In this document: piece after piece, positions 10,133-20,289 of the stretch | Numbering within the stretch: the first letter of the stretch is position 1 | How the letters are laid out: the number at the start of each line of letters is the position of its first letter | Origin: Cycas panzhihuaensis | Lineage: Eukaryota; Cycadophyta | DNA: 64,000 bases | Assembly (NCBI GenBank): GCA_023213395.1 | Contig: CM041465.1 | Coordinates: forward strand, 120,225,741 to 120,289,740 | Reading direction: 5' to 3' | Program-made: the position numbers and the translations under genes | The notes under the pieces: model-generated | Told to the model about the DNA's origin: nothing | The model's database searches: none | The model's input: only the letters and a program-made list of their open reading frames with translations

Positions 10133-10137
10133 CTTAG

Positions 10138-12010
10138 TCTATGGAACTCTAAGCTCATTTCCCTTATTAGGAAGCATCAAGTCTATGCCAAAGTCCTAGT
10201 TGCTACCCATGTCTAACATTCCTTTAATAGGGTTCCACCAAGTGTTGGCTATGATAAGCTAATTAAAGTATTCAGATCCTAGCTCTAGTCCCCCAGGGCA
10301 TGTAAGAAGGACTTTGGTTGGGCCAAGTGAAATGTCTATTGTCGACAAAAGTCTAAAGGTGGTGGGTTCGGGAATCATTGTCATCAAGAGGCAAGGACAT
10401 GCTCTATATGCCAAATGCAAGGTGTTCCAACTAGAGAAAGAGAGGAAGCATGGAAAATTCTACTTAGACAGAACCTTTCCCAAACCTTAACTCTAGCCTA
10501 AAAGGGCTTTACTTTGTCTTTGCACACTACTTTGATCTCCCCTTCCCAAACCAGAGTGGCTAGAGCTCCAATTTTCATAAGCATTTTGACTACTTGGGAA
10601 GCCTACAAGAAATTTCTTGATTGACAATGTGGCAAACCCAAGAAAGGACTTTTTGCTAGAAAGCTCTCAATTTGCTAGTCTCCACTTCAAGCATGGGTAT
10701 TGTTTGGGTCAGAACCCTTGGTTTGAGGCTAATAAACTCAATTAGAAGAGTCTCAACAATATGGACCACCCATTTGATTATTCCAAATGTTGGTGGAAGA
10801 CTTGCACTATTCTCAAATTGGACTTCCATCTCAAGAATTCAAGATATTTATTTTTGAAGAAATTTGTAATTGTTTACTTGCTTCTCACATTCCCAATCTT
10901 GTTGTGACTGCAAAAGCCAAGTGGTGGAAGGATCTTACTTAGCATCTCCATAAGAGTTTCTATGTGTTTTCCAATTTTGACATATATAAGCTCCTTTCAC
11001 CCCCACTACACATAGGTGAAAAGCTTAATAAGATTTGGAAATGTAATAGTAGTGAGGTCATCTAGTATAGAAGGTTTAAGAAGCCTTTAGCATTCCCCTA
11101 TTGAGCCCAAGGAGGCCTTGCTACCTAGTCCTGAATCCACAATGGCTATCAAAACCAAATTTGTTAAGCTTGAAAATGTTGATCTATCTTGCCCTTTCTA
11201 CCTTCTCCAGGTGTCTCTCACGCATCGTCTATGGTGATGTCCTCTAACTAAAGATGCCTATAAATGGGTCCATGATTTTGCCAAACCTTTGATCTATGAA
11301 GCATTTGGATGGAATGCTACTTCGCTTAGGGATAATAAGCCTCTTTCCTAGACTTTTACCCTTACCTAGGACACTCACATAGTGGGGATCTTGTATGCTA
11401 TATGAAAACACAAGAATACAATTGTTTTTGCTTCTTAGACTCCCTCATTAGTTTTAACTAAGACTATAGTATCCATGGTGACTTCTAATATGCTTTGCAA
11501 ATCATTGCCCAGGCAAATAAAGTTTAGGTAGAGTTATCTCACCTTTTGCAGTTGATTGATCACTAAGGGTAGCCCTATGTCCCATGAGCACTTTAACTAG
11601 AGGAAGGCACTTCACAACACAACCAAGGCAAAAGGCACAACAGATGCAAAGATGGGGGCAAACATCCTCCACAAGAGAAGTGGAGGTCTCCTCCTCAGGA
11701 TTTCTCCAATTTTAAATAACACAAAGCTCAATCAAGTCAACACCAGTAGTCTGCCATGAATAACCAACCCTAGAACCATTTATAGCCTCCTTTCATGCCT
11801 ACAGATCCTAGAGCTTACAAATGATGGTCTCTTTAGGAGGATAAATCTAATAAGATTAGAAATGATAGTGGAAATCCTAGTCCTATTTGTTCATGTGGTT
11901 TGGGTAGGTATTTACGTACTTTTGGCTTTAGTCATATCACCCATAGGATTAGAGGAGATTGGCCTCCCCACCCACCCCCCAAACACAAACATCTTAGCCA
12001 CATTTTTCAT
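10138..12010 (+). pseudogene. L1-like LINE ORF2 remnant, 3' part
   Basis: Continuation of the LINE interrupted at 4671. The first residues read L-W-N-S-K-L-I-S-L-I-R-K-H-Q-V-Y-A-K-V-L-V-A-T-H, the RT thumb. A W-A-K-x-N-V-Y-C-R segment with K-G-G-G-F-G follows near 10320, where L1 elements usually have a C-x-P-K-x-x-G-G-L-G motif. At about 11190-11330 a degenerate C-P-F ... L-W-x-C-P-L ... Y-K-W-V matches the Cys-rich zf-RVT segment. A Q/P-rich tail then a C-S-C-G-L-G-R-Y-L-R-T-F-G-F-S-H run reaches about 12000. Numerous stops and frameshifts; no poly(A) tail or target duplication is visible. Confidence 0.8.
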
Positions 12011-12166
12011 TGTGATAATATGTAATTTTTGCTATTAATAGAACCGTCTTGTTCAACAACAAAGAGCAAGAAGAAAAAAATGAAAGATGGATTATGACAT
12101 ACATGATAGAAAACATAGTAATCAAAACCTGAACATTGATGAAAATAAGTGGTACTAATAACATAC

Positions 12167-12236
12167 CATAACCAATTTTCTCCAATTTGGACGCTGCAAT
12201 ATTGAAAGATTTAGATATATGATATAGAGCTCGTGC
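12167..12236 (-). CDS. MED6: MED6, exon 3 (Mediator subunit 6)
   Basis: 70-nt exon. The acceptor GGCAG precedes 12236, and the donor GTATGT occupies 12166-12161. It encodes 23 codons, A-R-A-L-Y-H-I-S-K-S-F-N-I-A-A-S-K-L-E-K-I-G-Y, plus one base of a split codon. This matches the conserved MED6 helix that follows exon 2. The remaining part of the protein (roughly the last third in plant MED6, ending in a Pro-rich tail) is not found anywhere to the left. Downstream of the donor lie LINE and gypsy sequences to the window edge. Either intron 3 exceeds 12 kb, which is plausible in gymnosperms, or the gene is truncated. Confidence 0.9.
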
Positions 12237-12676
12237 CTGCCAGATAAAAACATCATGGAATTAAATCAAGGCCTAATTGATCGATGCGAATAGGGTTAGC
12301 TCCCTTGCCTACTTATTGGCTTACATGTCCTTATATTCATCTCTTCTACTCAATGATAAACTTTTACCCATATATGGCATTGAAATTCAAATACTTGTAT
12401 CTTCTTAACGTTCATCATACTCTAGTTGTGATTCCCCCTTGTTCCATTCCCACAATCTAATACCTTGTCCCCCAACCCCAACCCCCCTTCACAGGGGTGT
12501 AAATTATTGATGGTACAATCAACCTCCACAAGGAAATAAAAGGACAGGTCCTTCATTGCAACGTAGGTCCATCTTTAACATTGGGCTTTATATTGTGCAT
12601 GCAATTGAAGGGACTCCATGAGATTTGGACTCCCTAACCATTACACCAAACCAAACTTGTCGATTATAATACATAC

Positions 12677-12851
12677 CATCCGAGATGCAAAGACGTTGTA
12701 AAGTTGGGGTGCCTGGTAGATGGAACCATCTAGGATGTAGTACCCAAGCATGGGTGTGACTTTCTCTGGCCCATCACGCTTCTGCTTTCGGAAAACAAAT
12801 AAATGAGGCTCCAAAACTTCACTCAACACATATTCAATGCCCGTCATTTTC
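12677..12851 (-). CDS. MED6: MED6, exon 2 (Mediator subunit 6)
   Basis: 175-nt exon. The acceptor CAATAG precedes 12851, and the donor GTATGT occupies 12676-12671. The split Ser codon from exon 1 is completed by its first base. It then encodes [12 protein letters not shown], the core [14 protein letters not shown], and [15 protein letters not shown], the most conserved signature of the MED6 family. No stops or shifts. MED6 sits in the head module of Mediator, which bridges transcription factors and RNA polymerase II in the nucleus. Confidence 0.95.
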
Positions 12852-13308
12852 CTATTGAAGGCCAAAAAATAACAAAAATGAACCATAGTAAATTTCAGCT
12901 CCCCAAGGCCTACCTGTCTTGTAAAAAAAATAAGGCATTTTTAAGAATATGAAATGCATATTATATTCTTTTATCCTACAGTATACAATATCCATTTAAC
13001 ATGGGTTAACCCTAAAATATTCTGTTTATTCTGAAAATTTTGCCCTCGTTGCACAGCCTTCCTCTCTTCTCTTTGCTTCTCCCTTCTTCCCATTCTATAC
13101 CGGGCTACTTCTATATACATATCTTTGAGTGTTTCAAAATCATTGCCGCACTCAAATTTCGCAATACTGCCATACATTTTTGTAAGGGCGTTCAAATATA
13201 TGCATTGAAACAGTGACCGCTGGCTAACAAGTTGCACCAACCACGACCGACATCGAAGAAGAAACAGAAAAGAACAGCGTATGGGGTTTCAGTTTCATAC
13301 GAACTTAC

Positions 13309-13562
13309 GAAAGCTGAGACATATCAAGAGGGTGTACGGAGCGCATGCGCAGCTGCTCGTTGTTGCATGTCCAGTCATAAAATGGAGAAAGCGCGAAATA
13401 ATCAAATACAAAATTTCTATCAAGAGGAAATGTGTTGAGCCATAGCTGATCTCTGAAGCATATGCCTGTCATATCAGTCCCTGGAGGAGGGGGCATGCCT
13501 GGATTTCCTTCCATTCCTAAACCCATTATACCTGCCTGAGGCACAGGAGGAGTAGAAGCCAT
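13309..13562 (-). CDS. MED6: MED6, exon 1 (Mediator subunit 6, N-terminus)
   Basis: 254-nt first coding exon: 84 codons plus two bases of a Ser codon, then the donor GTAAGT (13308-13303). The start ATG at 13562-13560 opens a Gly/Met/Pro-rich leader of about 30 residues ([10 protein letters not shown]). The MED6 core follows: [32 protein letters not shown] and H-P-L-D-M. This is nearly invariant among eukaryotes, so identification is secure. Reading across exons 1-3 gives about 166 uninterrupted residues. Introns 1 (457 bp) and 2 (440 bp) are short; intron 3 is the anomalous one. Whether the locus is expressed cannot be told from sequence. Confidence 0.96.
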
Positions 13563-13762
13563 CTCAAATTTCCGGGGAACAACGGCATACAGAGCTCACC
13601 GCGCGCTTACATTGAGCTGCACCCCGTGTGCTCGAGAGCTCTGTACGCCCAGCTCGAGCAATTCCTGTATATTGGCTACGCTGAACCGCGGGACAGGATA
13701 AAGAATGGCAATCCTTCACCTGGGTTCTGGACGACGATCCTGGTGATCAAATTTGGTTTAAT
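13563..13762 (-). promoter_or_regulatory. MED6 5' flank, GC-rich promoter/5' UTR region
   Basis: About 200 bp upstream of the MED6 ATG is clearly richer in G+C than its surroundings, with CpG dinucleotides and repeated GAGCTC / CTCGAG words. It then drops abruptly into very AT-rich sequence. This fits the 5' UTR and core promoter of a housekeeping gene. No clear TATA box is seen at an expected distance, and the transcription start cannot be placed. Confidence 0.5.
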
Positions 13763-14110
13763 AATTTGTATAGTGGGGCGATGAAATTTTGTTTAAATTT
13801 ATATGTTGGAAATATAATTCATTAAATGTAAGAAACGGGGTTGGCCTCGCCCCTCTTCTTCCCCCGTTTCAACGCTTTCATGTTGAAATTAAAAATAATA
13901 AATAAATGAGAAGAATGTTAAAATCAAAAAAAATATATATGGATATATATATATAACATTTAAAACATGATAAAATAGAAAAATATATTATAAATTAAAA
14001 ACAAAATTGAACAAAGAAGAAGGAACAAAAAAATATACAATAAAAAATAATAATAAAGAAAGAAAATTAAAAATAAAAATAAGATAATAACTAAAATATA
14101 AAAATGTGAA
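13763..14110. other. AT-rich intergenic, A-rich tract
   Basis: Low-complexity A/T sequence with long A-rich runs (AAATAATAATAAAG-type). No coding signal and no element recognised. Confidence 0.7.
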
Positions 14111-15512
14111 GGTCGATGGAGGGACTAGGTTATGGCGAGGGAGAAAGATCTCCACCCATTAGGCCATCACTTTAATGATGATAAATGCTATGCTAATGAA
14201 TAAAGATGATGGGGGGATGGATGAGAATGAGATTAGCGGGAAGGTAATTATGAAGAGGTGGGAAGAACGAATGATAGAGATCAAAGAGGCAATTATGATA
14301 AGGAGGACATGAGTCGAAGCATATGGGAACAACAAAGGATCACGGGGGAGGCTAGCAAACGATCATGAAGGAGGATCATGAGGTTAACGATTGGTAAGGA
14401 GGATTAATACAAAAGGATTAATGGGAGTGAAAAGACAAAGGAGGGCACCATGACATGTAAGGACAAAAAAAGGAGGGTGGATAGACACTAAAGATGGCAT
14501 GGAAAGGTGCTTTGGTAATGCCATCACACAAGGGATAAGTATAAAGGACAGAGGGGACTGCCAAAGGGTGGAAGTAGGGTAAGAAAATTTTCATCGAAGG
14601 CGTTGTGTGCACTACCAAGGTTAGCATTGAGAACACACTCATTCTCAAATTCTAAGATTCACAATTGGAGGCCTGTAATTGTTGAGAATAGATAGGTATC
14701 ATTTGCTAAGAAGCATGATAGATGCATATCAAAATTCAATTGGCTTTAAGATGAGAGATGTGCATTGATATGTCGTCTTGCCACATAGTTTCATGGGCAT
14801 GTAATGACCTAGTTTTGAACTATGAGGATGAAAATTACTTATAAGATCCTTTGGCCATAAGTGTTTGGATGTGACTCTTAACAAGGTTTCAAAAGGCAAA
14901 TTGTAAAGAGGTGGGATTCTCCAATGCAAGAGTAAGTCAACAACAATTATGGCAACATATAAAGAAGTGTATATATAGGCACTCCAATTTATATTTTTGG
15001 GTTTGATTCTTGCCAAAATTTATTATAATAGATGTCAACTCTTTGTGGTACTAGTGCAGACTATTACAGTCTGTGAGTGCCGATAGGTAGTCCATATATT
15101 CGAAGCCGCAACATATATTAATTTATAAAAGATTTTTGAGTAAAAATAAAGCAGGACTACATATATTTATAGGACGGATTGTTTTTCATTTTGTCGTGGG
15201 AATCACGTCAATCACGTCATTCCTATCTAAAATGGAGTGTACTATGACGTCTGAATTGGTTTTTGTTTTTTTTTTTTGTCTGGTAAAAAATAGTCAAAAA
15301 ATGTGTAATCGATGTTTTATTTTTATTTTTTCAACTATTTGGGGAGTAAATGGGAGGGTTGAGTACCCTCTCCCCATCTCTCCCTGCCGAAGTCCCCTAA
15401 GGGCACCTATCGCCGCAACAATAAGTAGGTTTCATTATTATTCTAGTTTCACTTCAGTTTCTAATTATTATCACTTTATTTTGCTTAGATGTTTATTATT
15501 ACACCAAGACTT
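14111..15512. other. Intergenic, no gene recognised
   Basis: The first 550 bp are strongly G+A-rich on the plus strand, with repeated GGAGGA, GATGAG and AAGGAGGATTAA words. The rest is ordinary AT-rich sequence. Short open frames (for example 14418-14648 minus and 15136-15579 plus) show no recognisable domain, and the last one runs into the copia LTR. Confidence 0.6.
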
Positions 15513-15807
15513 TAAACTGTTAGAATGGGCATTAAGCCACATTAGTCCCAAGATCTTTAATGAAAGCACAATACCATAAATGCATTAAGCACAAGTAACA
15601 AAGAACTTCAAAGAATTCAAAGGACTCAAAGAGAAATAGGAGCAAGAACACAATACCTAAGATGAGGTATTGGAATTAGTCCAACAACCAAAGAATGCCT
15701 TCAACTTGATTAACAAACTGATAGAATGATAATGAGCTCCAACTCTTGAATGAGCAACAATGACAAATAGGTCTCATTATATAGAATGAGATGAGAGACC
15801 TAAGGCC

Positions 15808-15837
15808 TTGGATGTTTGACAAGTGTCAAACATCCAA
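15808..15837. other. LTR hairpin 1 (13-bp stem)
   Basis: Perfect inverted repeat TTGGATGTTTGAC / GTCAAACATCCAA with loop AAGT. The partner LTR (22917-22946) keeps it with one wobble and one mismatch, so it is not an accident of one copy. Confidence 0.8.
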
Positions 15838-15967
15838 AATACATGCCTTGGATGATTGAGATGTATCCCTTTGGAAGCTCTTATGTGAGCAAAGATACAA
15901 TGGGGTCATTTGACCCTCAAGTTACATAAGTGACAACATAATGTCACTAGTCATAAAGTGCGTGTGT

Positions 15968-15991
15968 ACTTTATCACTTGAGTGATAAAGT
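15968..15991. other. LTR hairpin 2 (11-bp stem, 2-nt loop)
   Basis: Perfect inverted repeat ACTTTATCACT / AGTGATAAAGT around TG. In the partner LTR the centre is TA, making a perfect 24-bp palindrome at 23077-23100. Just upstream is another short inverted pair GTGACA / TGTCAC in both LTRs. Confidence 0.85.
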
Positions 15992-16101
15992 CACGCCTAA
16001 AGTACAAAAGTGTACATGAGCATTAAAGTGCACACATAATACAAAAATAGAAAGTACATAAGCTTAACATATAAACATAAGGTAAACCATGAGGTTTAAC
16101 A

Positions 16102-16110
16102 TCCCTCCTT
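16102..16110 (-). other. Polypurine tract of the copia element
   Basis: On the minus strand AAGGAGGGA lies directly against the TG that starts the 3' LTR. This is the position and composition of a plus-strand primer. Confidence 0.85.
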
Positions 16111-16128
16111 ATTGTTTATAATATTAAG

Positions 16129-19100
16129 TTAGACCCCTAGACCATCTGTAAATTTTACAAATTCGTCTCTACCAAGTGGCTTGGTAAAGATGTCTGTCGT
16201 TTGTTGCTCCGTTGGTCGATATTGAAGAGTGATCTTACTACTATATACGTGCTCCCTGATGAAATGGTGGTGAACTTCAATATATTTGGTCTATGCATGG
16301 AAGACTGGATTCTTAGTTAGCTTGAGGACACTCTGATTGTCACAATGAATACTGGTGAATACTCTTCTTTGAAATCCAAGCTCACCAAGAACTGAAGCCA
16401 GATAGCCTCGAAGTCGCTACCGACTTTTGTACTCTACTTCAGTGGAAGACAAGGTAACATTTGGTTGCTTCTTGCAACTCCATGAAACAGCTGCTGAACC
16501 AAGGGTAAAACAGTAACCTGAGGTTGACTTCCTGCTATCCTGGCATCCTGCCCAATCATAATCAGAGAACCCCTCCAAAGTAAAGTTCTCATTATGTACA
16601 TACTCAAGTCCAAGCTGCAATGTACCTTTTATATACTTGAGTATACATTTTGCTGCTTTCCAATGCTTCTGATTGGGTTGAGACATGAAACGAGAGCAAA
16701 TCCCAACTGCAAATGAGATGTCTGGATGAGTGTTGGTCAGATATATCAAGCTACCAATCAACTGTCGATAAAGAGTGGGATCTGCTAGTTCAGCTTCCTC
16801 ATTAAGAGTAAGCTTGGTGCCGTTCTCCATGGGCGTAGGCGTCGTCTTGCAGTCATGCATCATGAATCTCTGCAAGATGTCCCAAGAATATTTTGCTTGG
16901 GAAATGAAGATATAGCCTGGCTGCTGCCATACCTCAAAGCCTAGAAAATAATGGAGAAGTCTAAGATCAGTCATCTTGAAACTTCTCTTCAAATCATCCT
17001 AGAGAACATTGATGAGCTTAGTGTCATCACTCGTGATCACTAAGTCATCTACATATAAGGCAATACAAATGACATGGTGTTGTTCATGTTTGATATATAA
17101 GTTAGGATCAGATGTGGATCAATGAAACCCATGTCTCAAAAAGTATTCATAGATTTTTGTATAGCATGCCCTAGGAGCTTACTTCAAGCCATACAAAGCC
17201 TTCTTGAGGTGACATACCAAATGCTCCTTGCCTTGTTCCTTGTAACCAAGAGGTTGCTCCAAGTATACCTCCTCTTAAAGATCGTTGTTGAGAAAGGCGC
17301 TCTTCACGTCCATCTGATACACGGGCTATTTGTATTATGTAGCTAAGGCCATGAGATGTCTGATGGTATTCATGTTTGCTACAGGTGCAAAGGTCACCTC
17401 ATAATCAATGCCTTCCTTTTGTTTGAATCCCTTTGCTACAAGTCTTACCTTTTGACGCTTCAGTGTCCCATCAGAATGAAATTTGGTCTTGTAGACCCAT
17501 TTACAACTAATTGCCTATTTGTGTGGAGGCAATTCAACCAAATCCCATGTGCCATTATTATGAATGGAGTGGATCTCCTCATCCATGGCAGCTTTCCAAC
17601 TATCACTTTGTGAAGCCTATGCAAAAGTAGTAGGCTCATCAATATAAAGCACTTCAGCCATAAGTGCAAAGTTTGTTTGCTACCTATACTTTGATGGATG
17701 TTTCCCTTCAATGATATGACCATCCTGTACCGTTTGAGTGTACCACTTAGGTAACTTCTAAAATGATGTAGCATGAACCTCAATGTCTTCTAGTCTAAGT
17801 GAAGGATCAACAGAAGATGAAGTAGAAGGTTCAAGTGGAGCAAATGAAGATGAAGTAGATGGTAGAGGAGGTGTAGATGAAGAACATGGTGTATAAGATT
17901 GAGAGGGAGGGAAGTCCTCAACAATCTTTTTACCTTTGTCAATGGGGGGTTGGATTGATGCCATATCCAACTCTTTCTAATCATTCTCAACAAAGATTAC
18001 ATCTCTTGAGAGATGCATTTTTCTGCCAACTAGATCATACAACTTGGAGGCTTTGCAATGGATTGCATATCCTACAAAGATGCATTTAAGACTATATTTG
18101 TCCAACTTTGTTCTTTGTTGATCTGGTATGTGTATATACGCAGTACACACGAATGTCTTCAAATGGCTGATAGTTGGCTTCTTACCAGTCCATGCCTCCT
18201 CAGGTGTGATGTCGATGACTGCTATTGTAGGACTCCGATTAGCCACATAGGCTACTGTATGAAATGCTTCGGCCTAGTAATCTCTTGGAAGTCCTTTTGC
18301 ATGCATCATCGTTTTGGCTTTATTAGCCAAAGTTCTGTTCATCCTCTCAGAGACTCCATTTTGTTAAGGAGTATGAGGAGCTGTGAGTTATCTCTGAATT
18401 CCATTATCCTTGCAGAAATGGTTGAATTCATTTAAAGTGAATTCACCTCCATTATTTGACCTTAATGTGCCAATTGAGTAGCCAGATTCATTCTCTACTT
18501 CCGCCTTAAACTCTTTAAACTTGGAGAAAGCCTCTGATTTTTGCTTTAGGAAGTAGACCCAGACTTTGTGAGAGAAGTCATCAATGAAAGATATGTAATA
18601 TAATGCTCCTCCAAAGGATTGAGTGGACATGGGTCCACACAAGTCTGAGTGAACTAACTGCAATGGACAAGATGCACGCCATGCTTTACCTTTAAGAAAA
18701 GGCAACTGATGTTGTGTCCCCATTATGCAAGCTTCACAAAGACATTCTGAACCATACATCTTTGGAAGCCCATACACCATGTTTTTGCTTATCATCTACT
18801 TCAAATTGTCTAGGCTTAAGTGACCTAGACGTTGATGCCATAATTGAATTTTCGACAAAGATGTGGAACCAGAGTAAGCAGAATCAAGAGGAATGTTATT
18901 GGCATCCAACTTATAAAAACCTTGATCCTCATAAGCAACAGCTACGATCTGGTCATCTTTGTCACTAATAATACATTTCCCATTTTTGAATAGTACGCTC
19001 ATCTGTTGCTTGTCCAACTGGCTAATAGATAGCAAATTCTTCTCCATGGAAGGAATGAAGTAGGCACCACTGTTGGGAAATGATGAGGAAGGATTTTGTG

Positions 19101-19299
19101 AAGAATGAAAAGGAGCTATAGTACCTATTCTTGAAATCTCAATTGATTCATTGTTTCCAAAGGTCACTGATTGACCTTTACCTTCCTTGATGTTGCATAG
19201 GAGTTCTTCACTCCCCATCATATGTTGAGAAGCTCCTGAATCGATGATCCAAGTGTTATCAACCTTGGATGATTGGTATGCGCAAAACAGTTTGTCTTC
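16129..19299 (-). pseudogene. copia pol: protease, integrase, RT, RNase H (lightly damaged)
   Basis: Minus-strand order. Protease active site W-I-I-D-S-G-A-S intact (codons for D-S-G at 19242-19234). GAG-pre-integrase motif L-W-H-Q-R-L-G-H near 18830. Integrase core 18388-18795 with V-H-S-D-L-C-G-P-M and Y-I-S-F-I-D-D-F, but the second catalytic Asp is Asn (R-S-N-N-G-G-E-F). An Ser/Pro-rich linker at 17760-17970, then RT with Y-V-D-D-L intact (17055-17044) and L-H-Y-F-L-G. RNase H at about 16130-16600 with S-D-Y-D-W-A-G-C, S-T-S-G-Y-C-F and S-S-T-E-V-E-Y, ending in K-F-T-D-G-L-G-V and a stop at 16129. Frameshifts and several TAG/TAA codons break the frame, so it is inactive. Confidence 0.93.
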
Positions 19300-20289
19300 A
19301 TTGGCAAACTGATTAAAGTGGTGTTGGTAGCCACCTCTTTGACCCCCCCTTCCTCTTAGACCTCCTCGATAGGCACCTCAATTTGGTCGAGGGGGATTCT
19401 GCTGCTGATTTGGCTGTTGGAATCTTTGTTGAAACTATTATCATGGCTGATGTTGTCTTTGACCCTGTGGCTGTTGTTGTTACTGCTGTTGTCTTCGTAG
19501 ATCCGCCTGCTTCTTTCTACAATCAGGTGCAATGTGGCCAAGTTTGCCATAATAATGACATACGACATTGGACTTAGAAGATCCAATGTTCATGTTTCTA
19601 AACTGCTTTATGAATGCAGGCTTGGATTTTTTATTTGCCTTTGCCTTTGCTATGAAAGCACCTGTTGTAGATGGTTCTTCATTATCCTTAGCATAAATTT
19701 GTTCTTCTTGAAGCAATAAGCTTTCAAGTTCATTGAATGTCATCTGTTTTCGTGAACCATCTCATGTAGTTGATGATATAAAGTCATTGTAGTCCTTTGG
19801 CATTGCCTTTGTGATGGATGTCATGACTTCATCCCTTGTAGTAGGACTACCTAAAGTACTCAATTCATTACAAACCTCCTTAATGGAGGACAAGAATGCC
19901 GACATTGGCTTCACAAATTTGATAGAATACAATTTGGCTTTTATCATTAAAATGCGAGCTTCATCTCACCTTTCAAACAAAGAGGATAATGTGTCCCATG
20001 TTTCTTTAGAAGATTTTGTAGAAGAAATATTCTAATCTACATGTACATCCACAACCATACGAATAAATGCTAAAGCAATTTCATCTTTGGCCTCCCAAGC
20101 AGTAACACGTTCATAATCAATTTGAATTTTATCATCAACCACAAGTGCAGGATTCAGTATTCTTCCAGAAACATATCCCTAAAATTCATTCATTATCAAG
20201 AGATTCTATGTGATTCTTTTCCATTCTTGATAATTTGATTGTCCTGTTAGCCTTATAGTGCATGCATTGAGCATGTTTATGGCAGCCAT
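19300..20289 (-). pseudogene. copia gag
   Basis: The start ATG at 20289-20287 gives M-A-A-I-N-M-L-N-A, followed by L-T-G-Q-S-N-Y-Q-E-W-K, the standard opening of plant copia gag. The capsid-like region (UBN2 family) continues with E-T-W-D-T-L and the K-L-Y-S-I-K / V-C-N-E-L-S-T-L-G-S-P segments. The nucleocapsid knuckle is C-H-Y-Y-G-K-L-G-H-I-A-P-D-C: the second zinc Cys is Tyr, one G-to-A step away. A Q/N-rich C-terminal stretch follows. At least three in-frame stops sit in otherwise good alignment. Confidence 0.92.

Larger units (their letters stand above)
15518..16101 (-). repeat. 3' LTR of the copia element
   Basis: 584 bp, aligned end to end with 22617-23210. It contains two strong inverted repeats, at 15808-15837 and 15968-15991. 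The preceding TAAAC is the target duplication. Confidence 0.96.

Noticed and set aside
12971-13240. 89-residue minus-strand open frame beside MED6
   Set aside because: It lies wholly within MED6 intron 1, between clear donor (13308) and acceptor (12852) sites, and does not resemble MED6. A retained exon is possible, but nothing supports it.
13232-13438. 68-residue plus-strand open frame over MED6 exon 1
   Set aside because: Antisense shadow of a well-conserved coding exon.
17122-18435. Several plus-strand open frames of 70-125 residues
   Set aside because: Antisense to the copia RT and integrase on the minus strand.
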